From positions 3,410,001 through 3,474,000 of the forward strand of contig NZ_CP100000.1 of NCBI RefSeq assembly GCF_024138165.1: a DNA stretch of 64,000 nt, given 5' to 3'. Positions 41,707 through 50,263 of the stretch are shown in pieces; within the stretch, counting starts at the first letter, position 1; each line of letters opens with the position of its first letter. The stretch is from Halorussus vallis (GTDB taxonomy: Archaea > Halobacteriota > Halobacteria > Halobacteriales > Haladaptataceae). The notes under the pieces are model-generated. The model saw nothing but the letters and a program-made list of their open reading frames with translations. It had not been told where the DNA came from and did no database searches. A program made the position numbers and the translations under genes.

Positions 41707-42513
41707 CTACAGTTCGAGGGCCGCCGCTGGGAGCGTCCGGTCCTCTGGCGCGTCGGCACCACTTCCGTCCACGACCGCACAATCGCCGACCGACTCGTCG
41801 GTCGGCAACAACACCGCCGCGCCCGCGAGCAGGGGCGCGAGGACGCCCGCGACCACCGCGCCCGGTTCGGTCAGCGGGGCGCGGACCGCGACCTCGTCGC
41901 CGGGTTCGAGGTCCCACGTCTCGGCGACCCCGCGGGCCGCTCCGAGCAGGTCGGCGTGGGAGAACGCCCGACCGCCCGCGACGAGCGCGCTCGTCGCGGG
42001 CGGCACGGGCGTCTCGGGGAAGGCGGGGTTCTCGCTCCAGACGTCGCGCTCGAAGTGGTGGGTCGCGGGGTCGTCCGGCGGGTCGCCGTAGCCGACCCGC
42101 TGGCCGCCCGCCGCGAGATTGTAGTCGGAAACCGACTCGCTTGGCGCGACGACGACCCGGGCCTCGACCGACGCCTCACTGCCGGTTCGTCCCGCACCGC
42201 CGCGGCGCGGGACGAACCGCGTCGGCGCGCCGAGGAGCGCGGCGCCGAACAGCGCCAACAGCGCTTCGGGTTCGGGGTCGGCGGCGACGGCGACCGCGGC
42301 GTCGTGACTGGAGGCCTCGCTCCGCTCGCCCGCCGAGTCCGCACTCGCCACTTCGTCGTTCGCGTGGACGCCCAACCGCCGGAAGAAGTTGCCCGTCTTC
42401 CACGCGGTCGTGCAGAAGCGGCGGTAGTCGTAGCTTCGGCCGGTTCGCGGGGCGACGACCGCGGGGTCGCCGCCCCGACGTTCGCGGGCCACCAGGTCGC
42501 CGAGCGTCTTCAT
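41707..42513 (-). CDS. AMP-ligase-like protein (acyl-CoA synthetase fragment)
   Basis: A 268-residue protein starting MKTLGDLVARERRGGDPAVVAPRTGRSYDYRRFCTTAWKTGNFFRRLGV, which resembles the N-terminal part of AMP-forming acyl-CoA synthetases, and WDLEPGDEVAVRAPLTEPGAVVAGVLAPLLAGAAVLLP. The ATP-binding P-loop and the C-terminal domain are missing, so it is unlikely to be a normal synthetase. Haloarchaea commonly have such short acetyl-CoA synthetase-like genes next to lon; the role is unknown. It is 128 bases downstream of lonB, on the same strand. Confidence 0.65.
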   Translation of the reverse strand: MKTLGDLVARERRGGDPAVVAPRTGRSYDYRRFCTTAWKTGNFFRRLGVHANDEVASADSAGERSEASSHDAAVAVAADPEPEALLALFGAALLGAPTRFVPRRGGAGRTGSEASVEARVVVAPSESVSDYNLAAGGQRVGYGDPPDDPATHHFERDVWSENPAFPETPVPPATSALVAGGRAFSHADLLGAARGVAETWDLEPGDEVAVRAPLTEPGAVVAGVLAPLLAGAAVLLPTDESVGDCAVVDGSGADAPEDRTLPAAALEL

Positions 42514-42641
42514 GAGCGGTGGTTGGGAGGCGACCGGGAAAGCGACGGCGGTTCGCTCGCCGGATTCGGTCGTCGGAACGCGCGGCCGACGGCCGTCGCT
42601 GGCGGGTCGAAAAACGAAAGAAGGTGTCGCGTTACGTCGGC

Positions 42642-44651
42642 TTACTGCGGGCTCGGACTGCCGCTGCCGCGACCGACCTGCCGTTCGAGGGCGGAGCCGG
42701 TGATGTTCTTCAGCCGGTCGACCAGGCTGTCCTTCTCGGCCTCGCCCGCGAGGGCGACGTCGAGCACTTCGCTGATGTGGGAGACGGGGATGATCTCGAT
42801 CTGCTCCTCGTACTCCTCTTCGATCATCACGTCGTCCTCGTTGGCCTTCGGGATGATGACCCGGTCGAGGCCGGCCTTCGCGGCGGCCTCTATCTTGTGG
42901 GTGACACCGCCGACGGGCAGGACGTCGCCCCGGACCGACAGCGAGCCGGTCATGGCGAGGTCCTGGTGGATCGGGATGTCCTCCAGTGCGGAGATGACCG
43001 CGGTGGCGACCGTGATCGAGGCGGAGTCGCCGTCGACGCCCTGCTGGCCGGCCTGGACGAACTGGATGTGGACGTCCTTCTCGGAGATGTCCTCGTCGCT
43101 GAACTTCTTGATGATGGCAGAGACGTTCTGGACCGCCTCCTCGGCCATCTCCTTCAGCTGACCCGTGGCGATGACCTGGCCGGGCCCCTGCGAGGGGGTG
43201 ACCTCGGCCATCACGGGCAGGACGATGCCGGAGTCCTCGCCCATGACCGCCAGGCCGTTGACGCGGCCGGTGACCTCGCCCTGGTTGACGGTGAGTTCGT
43301 AGTCCTTCCGGCGCTCGATGTAGTCGTCGGCGACCTGCTGTTCGATGGAGCGGCTCCGGCGCTTGGCCTGGAGCACGTCCTCGCGGGTCGTCTGGTCCTT
43401 GTTCGCGGCGCGGGCGATGTCGCCCGACACCCGGACGAGTCCGCCGAGGTCGCGCAGGCGGAGCGTGAGGTGGTCCTTGCGGCCCGAGCGGCGCTGGGCT
43501 TCGAGGATGATCTCCTCGACGGCGTCCTCCGTGAAGTGCGGGAGACGGCCGTCCTTCTCGACCTCCTGGGCGATGAACCGGGTGTACTTCCGGCGCATCT
43601 CGGGCGTGTCGTCGATGGTGTCGTCCATGTACACCTCGTACCCGTAGCCCTTGATACGGCTCCGGAGCGCGGGGTGCATGTTCTCCATCGCGTCCATGTT
43701 GCCCGCCGCGATCATGATGAAGTCGCAGGGGACAGGTTCGGTCTGGACCATCGCGCCCGAGGAGCGCTCGGACTGGCCCGTAATGGAGAACTCGCCCTCC
43801 TGGATCGCGGTCATCAGCTTCTGCTGGGACCGGATGTCGAGCGTGTTGATCTCGTCGACGAACAGCACGCCCTTGTTGGCCTTGTGGATTGCCCCCGGCT
43901 CCACGCGGTCGTGGCTGGGCGTCTCCATTCCGCCGGACTGGAACGGGTCGTGACGGACGTCGCCCAGCAGCGCGCCGGCGTGGGCGCCGGTGGCGTCCTC
44001 GAAGGGCGCGGTGGTCTGGTCGGCGGTGTTGACCAGCAGGTTCGGAATCATCGCGTCGTTGCCCCGCGAGCCGTAGCGGAACGCGAGATAGATGACGCCG
44101 GCCGCGAGAATGCCCAGCAGCGGGCGCTGGGCGATGAGGAGCGAGTACCCCACCACGATGGCGATGATGACCCACATCAGGAACGAGCGCATCTGGTTGC
44201 GCTTGCGGGCCTCTTCCTTGTGCGCGTCGATGATCTGTTCGCCCTTGCCGGCCGGGACCGTCCGGACCTTCGGCTCGTTGCCGTCGTCGGGGTTGTGGTA
44301 GACGAGAACGTCCTGGAGGTCCTCCTTCGGGAGGAGTTCGCTCATCGCCTTCGCCAGCATCGACTTGCCCGTCCCGGGCGTGCCGATCATCATCACGTGA
44401 CGGCGCTGCTTGGCCGCCTTCTGGACGACGTCGCGGGCGTGGTCCTGCCCGATGACCTGGTCGACCAGTCGGTCGGGAATCTCTATCTCGTCGGTCGTAT
44501 CGATATCCAACCCACCGAGGAGGTCGTCGTCCGGCACTTCCTCGTCGGCGATGTCGGTTCCGATATCGCTACCGAGGTCCTCGAACTCCGAGCCCCCCTG
44601 CTCGTAGGTCTGCTCCGGCGGCGGAGCGTCGTTATCGGTATCGTTACTCAT
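42642..44651 (-). CDS. lonB: Archaeal membrane-bound Lon protease LonB
   Basis: A 669-residue ATP-dependent protease. Walker A GTPGTGKS is at residues 90-97. Two membrane helices interrupt the AAA domain (about 155-174 and 177-192), Walker B is in GVLFVDEIN, and the protease domain has the Ser-Lys dyad: Ser543 in GDSAS and Lys586 in PVGGVTHKIE. In Haloferax LonB is essential and controls lipids and carotenoids (established for that organism). Start ATG 44651, with a TATA-like AAAGTATATC near 44693-44702 on the minus strand. Confidence 0.96.
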   Translation of the reverse strand: MSNDTDNDAPPPEQTYEQGGSEFEDLGSDIGTDIADEEVPDDDLLGGLDIDTTDEIEIPDRLVDQVIGQDHARDVVQKAAKQRRHVMMIGTPGTGKSMLAKAMSELLPKEDLQDVLVYHNPDDGNEPKVRTVPAGKGEQIIDAHKEEARKRNQMRSFLMWVIIAIVVGYSLLIAQRPLLGILAAGVIYLAFRYGSRGNDAMIPNLLVNTADQTTAPFEDATGAHAGALLGDVRHDPFQSGGMETPSHDRVEPGAIHKANKGVLFVDEINTLDIRSQQKLMTAIQEGEFSITGQSERSSGAMVQTEPVPCDFIMIAAGNMDAMENMHPALRSRIKGYGYEVYMDDTIDDTPEMRRKYTRFIAQEVEKDGRLPHFTEDAVEEIILEAQRRSGRKDHLTLRLRDLGGLVRVSGDIARAANKDQTTREDVLQAKRRSRSIEQQVADDYIERRKDYELTVNQGEVTGRVNGLAVMGEDSGIVLPVMAEVTPSQGPGQVIATGQLKEMAEEAVQNVSAIIKKFSDEDISEKDVHIQFVQAGQQGVDGDSASITVATAVISALEDIPIHQDLAMTGSLSVRGDVLPVGGVTHKIEAAAKAGLDRVIIPKANEDDVMIEEEYEEQIEIIPVSHISEVLDVALAGEAEKDSLVDRLKNITGSALERQVGRGSGSPSPQ

Positions 44652-44691
44652 AGAACTGTCCTTTGCGTACCCGAATTGAGGGCTGGCGAAC

Positions 44692-44702
44692 TGATATACT
44701 TT
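44692..44702 (-). promoter_or_regulatory. TATA-like box for lonB
   Basis: Reading minus: GAAAGTATATC, about 42-50 bases before the ATG at 44651. Confidence 0.45.
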
Positions 44703-44790
44703 CTCCCTGCGGCCGATTCTCGGGCTTCGGCCCGATTCTGTCTGAGAGCACCTCACGCTCGCGTTCGCGGCGTTTGCCGCGACTCGCCAT

Positions 44791-44800
44791 CCTTATAAAA
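44791..44800 (+). promoter_or_regulatory. TATA-like box for nadM
   Basis: CCTTATAAAA lies about 26 bases before the ATG at 44822, typical of a leaderless transcript. Confidence 0.6.
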
Positions 44801-44821
44801 CGTGGCCACGGAACGTCAACC

Positions 44822-45340
44822 ATGAATCGCGGGTTCTACATCGGTCGCTTCCAGCCCTTCCACAACGGCCACCTCAGCGTGGTCGAAACCATCTCCGAGG
44901 AGGTGGACGAACTGGTGCTGGGCATCGGGAGCGCCGGCGACTCGCACACCCGCCACGACCCCTTCACGGCGGGCGAGCGCATCATGATGATCACGAAGTC
45001 GCTGGTCGACCTGGACCTGGTGACCTACGCGGTGCCCATCGAGGACCTCGACCGCAACTCCGTGTGGGTGAGCCACGTCCAGAGCATGAGCCCCGACTTC
45101 GACATCGCCTACTCGAACAACCCCCTCGTCATCCAACTGTTCACCGAAGCGGGCGTCGAGGTCCGTCAGTCGCCGATGTTCAACCGCGGCGTGCTGGAGG
45201 GCACCGAAGTCCGGGACCGCATGGTGAAAGGTGAGAACTGGGAGAAACTGGTGCCCGACGCCGTCGTCGAAATCGTCGAGGAAACCGGCGGCATCGAGCG
45301 CATCCAGAAGGTCAGCGACTCGGACTCGAACGGGGAGTAA
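44822..45340 (+). CDS. nadM: Nicotinamide-nucleotide adenylyltransferase
   Basis: A 172-residue archaeal NMN adenylyltransferase, making NAD+ from NMN and ATP. The HxGH-type motif is GRFQPFHNGH at residues 8-17, IGIGSAGDSHTRHDPFTAGERIMMI and SDSPMFNRG-like MFNRGVLEGTEVRDRMVKG (the ISxTxxR-like block) complete the site. The C-terminal tail is acidic. Well-known gene neighbour of lonB in haloarchaea. Confidence 0.96.
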   Translation: MNRGFYIGRFQPFHNGHLSVVETISEEVDELVLGIGSAGDSHTRHDPFTAGERIMMITKSLVDLDLVTYAVPIEDLDRNSVWVSHVQSMSPDFDIAYSNNPLVIQLFTEAGVEVRQSPMFNRGVLEGTEVRDRMVKGENWEKLVPDAVVEIVEETGGIERIQKVSDSDSNGE

Positions 45341-45440
45341 TCCGACGCTAATCGTTCCGCCGTAACTGTTCCTGCAACTCCGACTGTATCGGCAACTGCT
45401 ACCGTGTCTGTATCCGCGACTGCTTCTGCCACCGCGACTG

Positions 45441-45600
45441 CAAGCAGACCGCTACTCGCACGATGACGATGAGTACCCGCACCGCAACCGCGCCGCCACG
45501 GCCACACGCCTCCCCAGCCGATTCGCTCACTGCGTTCGCTCATCCCTCGCGCAACGAATGCGCGGCCCTGCGGTTTAGGGCCGCGCCAGTGCGCGCCGTA
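45441..45600 (+). repeat. Interspersed repeat (CCACACGCC family), copy D2
   Basis: The exact 20-base core CCACACGCCTCCCCAGCCGA at 45502-45521 is followed by TTCGCTCACTGCGTTCGCTC, CATCCCTCGCGC and the hairpin GCGCGGCCCT/AGGGCCGCGC (45561-45587). Confidence 0.88.
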
Positions 45601-45676
45601 CCTCCAGACCAACAGCGAGCATCTTCACCGCCGACGTGGCGCGTGTAGTTTGTCGGCTCCTTGTGAGCCGACGAAC

Positions 45677-45782
45677 CGCGCGAGGGACGACCGAGTGAGC
45701 GGAGCGAACGAGGGAGTCGGCTGGGGAGGCGTGTGGCCGCGGTCACTCATGTGGGTCGTGTGAGTAGCGGTCTGCGGTGCGG
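45677..45782 (-). repeat. Interspersed repeat (CCACACGCC family), copy D4
   Basis: On the plus strand it reads CGCGAGGGACGACCGAGTG...GGGAGTCGGCTGGGGAGGCGTGTGG, the reverse complement of the core, at 45717-45736. With D2 it makes a facing inverted pair 77 bases apart. Confidence 0.85.
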
Positions 45783-45932
45783 ATACAACTCAGTCTCGTC
45801 GTCCTCGCGTAGGCCGTCGCCGTCTTTCGAAGACGAAGACTCGCTCCTTCCGACAACGCAGACACAGTTCCATCTCGGAAGTCGTGAGGAGTTTCGACGC
45901 CTTTGTATCCCGCGTAGCGAAATCACGTCCCA

Positions 45933-46739
45933 ATGGCCGCGTTCTTCGACCGCCTCGCCGACCGCATCGCCGAGATCGACAGCGTCGTCTCGGTCGGCCT
46001 CGACCCGGACACCGACCGCCTCCCCGAGGAAGTCCGGGACGCCGACCTGCCGCGTTGGGAGTTCAACCGCCGAATAATCGACGCGACCCACGAGCACGCC
46101 GCCGTCTTCAAGCCCAACGCCGCGTTCTACGAGGACTCCGACGGCTGGCGCGCCCTCGAAAAGACCGTCGAACACGCCCGGACGAAGGGCGTGCCGGTCC
46201 TGCTCGACGCCAAGCGCGCCGACATCGGCAACACCTCCCGGCAGTACGCGAAGGTGCTCGACTCCGTCGACGCCATCACGCTCAACCCGTTCCTGGGCCG
46301 GGATTCGCTCGCGCCGTTCCTCGACCGCGCCGACGCTGGCTGTTTCCTGCTCTGTCGGACCTCCAACCCCGGCGGCGCCGACGTCCAGGAACTCGAACTC
46401 GACTCCGGAAAGTTGGTCTACGAGGCGGTCGCCGACCTCGCGAGTTCGTGGAACCGGAACCGGAACGTCGGCCTCGTGGTGGGCGCGACCACACCCGAGG
46501 AACTCCGGGCGGTCCGCGAGCGCGTCCCCGAACTCCCGTTCCTCGTCCCCGGCGTCGGCGCCCAGGGCGGCGACGAGGAGGCCGCCGCCGTCCACGCCAC
46601 CGCCGAGAACGGCGCGGGCCTCGTGAATTCGACCCGGGGCATCATCTTCGCGGGCGAGGACTCCGAGGCGGCCTTCGACGTGGCCGCCGGCGAAGCTGCG
46701 GCCGACCTGAAAGCCCGACTGAACCGGTATCGAGACTGA
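45933..46739 (+). CDS. pyrF: Orotidine 5'-phosphate decarboxylase
   Basis: A 268-residue enzyme of the type 2 family, converting OMP to UMP. SVGLDPDTDRLPEEV, KPNAAFYEDSDGW, the catalytic Lys-Asp array in VLLDAKRADIGNTSRQYAKV, and LVPGVGAQGGDEEAA are all present. Ends 45 bases before the next gene. It has its own AT-rich upstream region next to the D repeats. Confidence 0.95.
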   Translation: MAAFFDRLADRIAEIDSVVSVGLDPDTDRLPEEVRDADLPRWEFNRRIIDATHEHAAVFKPNAAFYEDSDGWRALEKTVEHARTKGVPVLLDAKRADIGNTSRQYAKVLDSVDAITLNPFLGRDSLAPFLDRADAGCFLLCRTSNPGGADVQELELDSGKLVYEAVADLASSWNRNRNVGLVVGATTPEELRAVRERVPELPFLVPGVGAQGGDEEAAAVHATAENGAGLVNSTRGIIFAGEDSEAAFDVAAGEAAADLKARLNRYRD

Positions 46740-46784
46740 GTTCGCATCGACACGCCTAATCGGTCGGAGTCCGAACCGCCGACC

Positions 46785-47051
46785 GTGACCACAGAAACCG
46801 AGACGCGGTCCGGACGCCCGCTGTTCGCCGCGGCCGGGGCCGTCGTCGTCCTGATGGCCGCCGTCATCGGCGCGGTCGTCGGCGCGACCGGCGAGGCCCG
46901 CGGGGCGACGATGGAGTTCTTCGGCGTCACCCTGTTCGGGATGACGCCCGTCTCGATGGCCGTCTTCGGCGTGCTCGTGACCTCCGCGGTGCTCGCGCTG
47001 GTGTTCGGCCTCGTGAGTCTCGCGTCGCGGTACGACGCCGAGACTCGCTGA
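46785..47051 (+). CDS. Small two-helix membrane protein
   Basis: An 88-residue protein starting at GTG: TTETETRSGRPLFAAAGAVVVLMAAVIGAVVGATGEARG then FFGVTLFGMTPVSMAVFGVLVTSAVLALVFGLVSLASRYDAETR. Helices at about residues 12-34 and 54-78. No family is recognised with confidence. Same strand as pyrF. Confidence 0.65.
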   Translation: MTTETETRSGRPLFAAAGAVVVLMAAVIGAVVGATGEARGATMEFFGVTLFGMTPVSMAVFGVLVTSAVLALVFGLVSLASRYDAETR

Positions 47052-47138
47052 CCGACCCCGAAATTCGCCGGTTCGCCGAACGGCCACGAACGCTGAACGA
47101 CCCAGAAACCCGTCGATTTTCGTCGCGAACGCTCCCGC

Positions 47139-47747
47139 TCAGACGGTCGGTAGCTCCCAGTCGTGGCGAATCGCCAACAGGCGCAGGCCGAAGACGAACG
47201 CGGCGCAGACGACGGCGCTCGCGCGCCGCCCCGCACCCGCCGAAATAGCGACCCAGAAGACCACGCCGCCGAGCACCGCGCACGTCGCGTAGAAGTCCTC
47301 GACCAGGACGAAGGGGACGTTCCGCAGAAGGACGTCGCTAACGAGGCCGCCGCCGACGCCGGTGACGGTGGCGAGGACGACCACGCCGAACGGCGAGAGG
47401 CCGGCGGTCGTCGCGACCAGCGCGCCGGTGGTGGCGAACGCCGAGAGGCCGACCGCGTCGGCGAGCAGGACGAGCGAGTGGTCTGTCGCACCCATTTCGA
47501 GGCGCGCGAGCGCAACCGCCAGGCCGACGCCCACGAGCGCGACGCTCACGTCTGTCGTCGACCGGAGCGCCACCGGCACGGTGTCGACCAGCAGGTCGCG
47601 GGTGACGCCGCCGCCGAGGGCGGTCATCACGCCCAGGACCGCCACGCCCAGCAGGTCGAGGTCGGCGTCTGCCCCGCGCAGCGACCCGACGACCGCGAAC
47701 GCGAGTAGCCCGATGACGTTCATCACGCCGAAGGGGTCGAGTTCCAC
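47139..47747 (-). CDS. TRIC-type/UPF0126 membrane protein
   Basis: A 202-residue protein with seven helices in two repeats. MNVIGLLAFAVVGSLRGADADLDLLGVAVLGVMTALGGGVTRDLL and FATTGALVATTAGLSPFGVVVLATVTGVGGGLVSDVLL match the duplicated UPF0126 (TRIC cation channel) unit with the Gly-rich kinks. May conduct monovalent cations; function inferred. GTG start 47747, two bases after the stop of the DUF62 gene. Confidence 0.9.
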   Translation of the reverse strand: MELDPFGVMNVIGLLAFAVVGSLRGADADLDLLGVAVLGVMTALGGGVTRDLLVDTVPVALRSTTDVSVALVGVGLAVALARLEMGATDHSLVLLADAVGLSAFATTGALVATTAGLSPFGVVVLATVTGVGGGLVSDVLLRNVPFVLVEDFYATCAVLGGVVFWVAISAGAGRRASAVVCAAFVFGLRLLAIRHDWELPTV

Positions 47748-47749
47748 GG

Positions 47750-48511
47750 TCAGCGTTCCAGTCGGACCTCGTCGCCGACGCTCAGTCCGAACGCTTCGTC
47801 GCCGCGACCCCGGTTCGCAGCGAGTTCGACGTTGCCGTGACTCCCGACCGTGACGAGGCGCTCGCCGGGGGCGACTGCGGCGTAGGCGGCCGCGACCGGC
47901 GCCGACTCGCCGCCGATTTCGACGCGCTCGCGGTCGGCGAGCGCGTCGCCGGGGATGTTGGTCACGACGTTGCCGAAGCCGTCGACCACGAGCACTTCGC
48001 CGACGGTGGTTTCACCTTCAAGCGTCGGTTCGGGGAACCGGAGGTCCTCGAAGTCGTCGGCGGGCGCGATGTCCTCGCGCTCGTCGAACGCGTCGACGCC
48101 CGCCTCGTGAATCTCGGCGGCGGCGGGCGCGAACACGTCCCGGCCGTGGAACGTCGAACTCTCGGGGTCCAGATACTCGACTTCGAAGACCTCGACTTCG
48201 GCGCCCGCCTCGTCGGCGAGTTCGCGGGCCGCCGGGAGCAGGACGCCGTTGTCCGGCCCCACGAGGGCGTGGTCGCCCGCCCGAATCGCCAGGGCGGCCC
48301 GCTCGGTGCCCACGCCGGGGTCCACGACGACGAGGTGGACCGCCGGCGGGAAGTACGGTAGTACCTCCCGGAGCCAGAACGCCGCGGTCCGGACGTCCTG
48401 GCGGGGGAAGTCGTGGGCCACGTCGACGAGCCTGGCGTCGGTCCGCTGTAGCATCACGCCCTTCATCGCGGCCGGGTAGGGCGTGCCGAAGTCCGAGGCG
48501 AGCGTTATCAT
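47750..48511 (-). CDS. SAM hydroxide adenosyltransferase (DUF62)
   Basis: A 253-residue member of the SAM-dependent chlorinase/fluorinase family. LASDFGTPYPAAMKGVML, VVVDPGVGTERAALAI, LVGPDNGVLLPAA and STFHGRDVFAPAAAEI are the family motifs. Archaeal versions split S-adenosylmethionine to adenosine and methionine, removing wrong-stereo SAM or excess SAM. Upstream of and coupled to the UPF0126 gene. Confidence 0.9.
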   Translation of the reverse strand: MITLASDFGTPYPAAMKGVMLQRTDARLVDVAHDFPRQDVRTAAFWLREVLPYFPPAVHLVVVDPGVGTERAALAIRAGDHALVGPDNGVLLPAARELADEAGAEVEVFEVEYLDPESSTFHGRDVFAPAAAEIHEAGVDAFDEREDIAPADDFEDLRFPEPTLEGETTVGEVLVVDGFGNVVTNIPGDALADRERVEIGGESAPVAAAYAAVAPGERLVTVGSHGNVELAANRGRGDEAFGLSVGDEVRLER

Positions 48512-48573
48512 GGTCGGGAGTTGGCGGCCGGACCTCTAAAGGGTACCACTTCGCCGCGGAGGGCTTCAGCCGG

Positions 48574-48603
48574 CCGCGCGGTCGGCGACTGCCGACCGCG
48601 CGG
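48574..48603. terminator. 13-bp perfect hairpin after the SnoaL gene
   Basis: CCGCGCGGTCGGC pairs with 48591-48603 around GACT. It lies 74 bases past the stop of the minus-strand SnoaL-like gene. Confidence 0.6.
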
Positions 48604-48676
48604 GTGACCTAACGGAGTGCGTCGCCGACCGGTGCGGGCGACCCGACGAAGCGGGCGGCCCACCGGAGCGCGCCGC

Positions 48677-49033
48677 TCACACCTCGTCGCGGTCGGTGTA
48701 GGTCCACCGCTCGGCGATCCGGCCGTCGTCGTCGAAGCGGTGGAAGTCGGCGAAGCCGAACGACACCGACTCGCCGCCCTGCGTGCCGGTGAACCGGCCG
48801 CGAACGGCGACGGTGTCGCCGTTCGCCACGAGGTCGTGGAGTTCGTGCGTGCCGTCGGAGAGCGGCCGATCCTCCAGGTAGAACTCGCGGAACTCGTCCA
48901 TCCCGTCGAGGCTGGCCTGGCCCGGCCGGTCGTAGGTCACGTCGGCGGCGAACAGCGAGAACACCGCCTCGTACTCCTCGGCGTCGATGTGCTCGTAGTA
49001 CGCCCTGACCGCCTCGGGGTCTGCGTTCGCCAT
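48677..49033 (-). CDS. SnoaL/NTF2-like protein
   Basis: A 118-residue protein starting MANADPEAVRAYYEHIDAEEYEAVFSLFAADVTYDRPGQ, the classical SnoaL-like cone-shaped alpha+beta fold, and ending GGESVSFGFADFHRFDDDGRIAERWTYTD. Such proteins are small-molecule isomerases, hydrolases or orphan binders; substrate unknown. Divergent from the aminotransferase, 84 bases apart. Confidence 0.85.
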   Translation of the reverse strand: MANADPEAVRAYYEHIDAEEYEAVFSLFAADVTYDRPGQASLDGMDEFREFYLEDRPLSDGTHELHDLVANGDTVAVRGRFTGTQGGESVSFGFADFHRFDDDGRIAERWTYTDRDEV

Positions 49034-49117
49034 ATCGGAACGTCGACGCGCCGGGGGTTGTCGCTTTCGGACCCGGAAGGAGAAAGAAACACCTACGCCG
49101 GCCACGAGGGTGCCGAC

Positions 49118-50218
49118 ATGGACTACGAGACGCCGCTGTTCTTCCACGTGATGCAGTACGCCCAGTCCGCCGACCGGGACGTCGTCGACATGGTGAGCGG
49201 CAACCCCGACTGGGGGTCGCCGCCCGCGCTCGCGGAGGGACTCCACGAGTACGCCGACCTCGGCGGCGACGACTTCCAGTACCCGCCGAGCGAGGGCCTG
49301 CTCGAACTCCGCGAGGAGATCGCCGACCGCCGGAACGTCGACGTCTCGCAGGTCGTCGTCACCAACGGTGCCGGCGAAGCCAACTACCTCGCGATGGCCC
49401 GGGCGCTCGAACGCGAGCGCGGGTCGGAGTTCGTGCTCACCGACCCCGTGTATCCGTACTACCCCGGCAAGACGAAGATGCTCGGCGCGACGGCGCGGTA
49501 CGTCTCGACCGACGACGACGGGACGCTCGACCCGGCGGCCGTCCGGGAGGTCGCGAGCGAGGAAACCGCCGCCGTCGTCGTCAACACGCCCAACAACCCC
49601 ACCGGCGCGGTGTACGACGAGACGACGATGCGCGAACTGGTCGCGGTCGCCGAGGACAACGACGCGCTGCTGGTGAGCGACGAGGTGTACGACCACTTCG
49701 ACTTCTCCGGGAAGTTCACCTCCGCGCTCGAGTTCGACTCCGACCACCGGGTCGTCACCAACTCCTACTCGAAGTCGCTGGCAATCACCGGCTTCCGGGT
49801 CGGCTACGCCGTCTTCCCCGAGTCGCTGGTCGACGTCGCCAAGACCCGCCACATGCTGACCAACGTCGCCACCACCCGGCCGGGCCAGTACGCGGTGCTC
49901 GAAGCGCTCCGGAACACCGACCTCGACTACTACGCCGCCAACCGGCGACTGCTCGAAGAGCGCGTCGCGACGTTCACCGACGCGCTCGACGCGGCGGGCG
50001 CCGACTACACCAGCCCCGACGGCGCGTTCTACGTGATGGCGCGGTTCCCGGAGTTCCCCGGCACGCTCGCGAACGTCGAGCGACTCGTCGACGAGGCGGG
50101 CGTCGCGGGGATGCCCGGCGAGGCGTTCGGCACGTCGCGCGAGGAGTGGCTCCGGTTCGCGCTCGTCTCGCCGAGGGTCGAGGAGGCCGCAGAACGGTTG
50201 GCCGACTTCTTCGCGTAG
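49118..50218 (+). CDS. PLP-dependent aminotransferase (class I/II)
   Basis: A 366-residue fold-type I enzyme. NGAGEANYLAMARAL, NTPNNPTGAVYD, LLVSDEVYDHFDF, and the PLP Lys219 in NSYSKSLAITGFRVGYAVF are characteristic. Aspartate or aromatic aminotransferases are close relatives; substrate cannot be fixed. Start ATG 49118 gives MDYETPLFFHVMQYAQS. Confidence 0.9.
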   Translation: MDYETPLFFHVMQYAQSADRDVVDMVSGNPDWGSPPALAEGLHEYADLGGDDFQYPPSEGLLELREEIADRRNVDVSQVVVTNGAGEANYLAMARALERERGSEFVLTDPVYPYYPGKTKMLGATARYVSTDDDGTLDPAAVREVASEETAAVVVNTPNNPTGAVYDETTMRELVAVAEDNDALLVSDEVYDHFDFSGKFTSALEFDSDHRVVTNSYSKSLAITGFRVGYAVFPESLVDVAKTRHMLTNVATTRPGQYAVLEALRNTDLDYYAANRRLLEERVATFTDALDAAGADYTSPDGAFYVMARFPEFPGTLANVERLVDEAGVAGMPGEAFGTSREEWLRFALVSPRVEEAAERLADFFA

Positions 50219-50263
50219 CGAGGCGACGAGGCGACCCGAATCGTCGCGCGGCGATGACCTCGC

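Larger units (their letters stand above)
45341..45932. other. Long intergenic region with two inverted repeat copies
   Basis: About 590 bases with no supported gene. The first part is low-complexity (ACTGC/ACCGCG), then copy D2, a spacer and inverted copy D4. The final 150 bases hold the pyrF promoter region with CCTTTGTATCCC at about 45900-45912. Confidence 0.6.

Noticed and set aside
41707-44175. Long minus-strand frame extended through lonB in another phase
   Set aside because: Only its 3' third (41707-42513) matches a real protein; the rest is Arg/Pro-rich out-of-frame lonB sequence.
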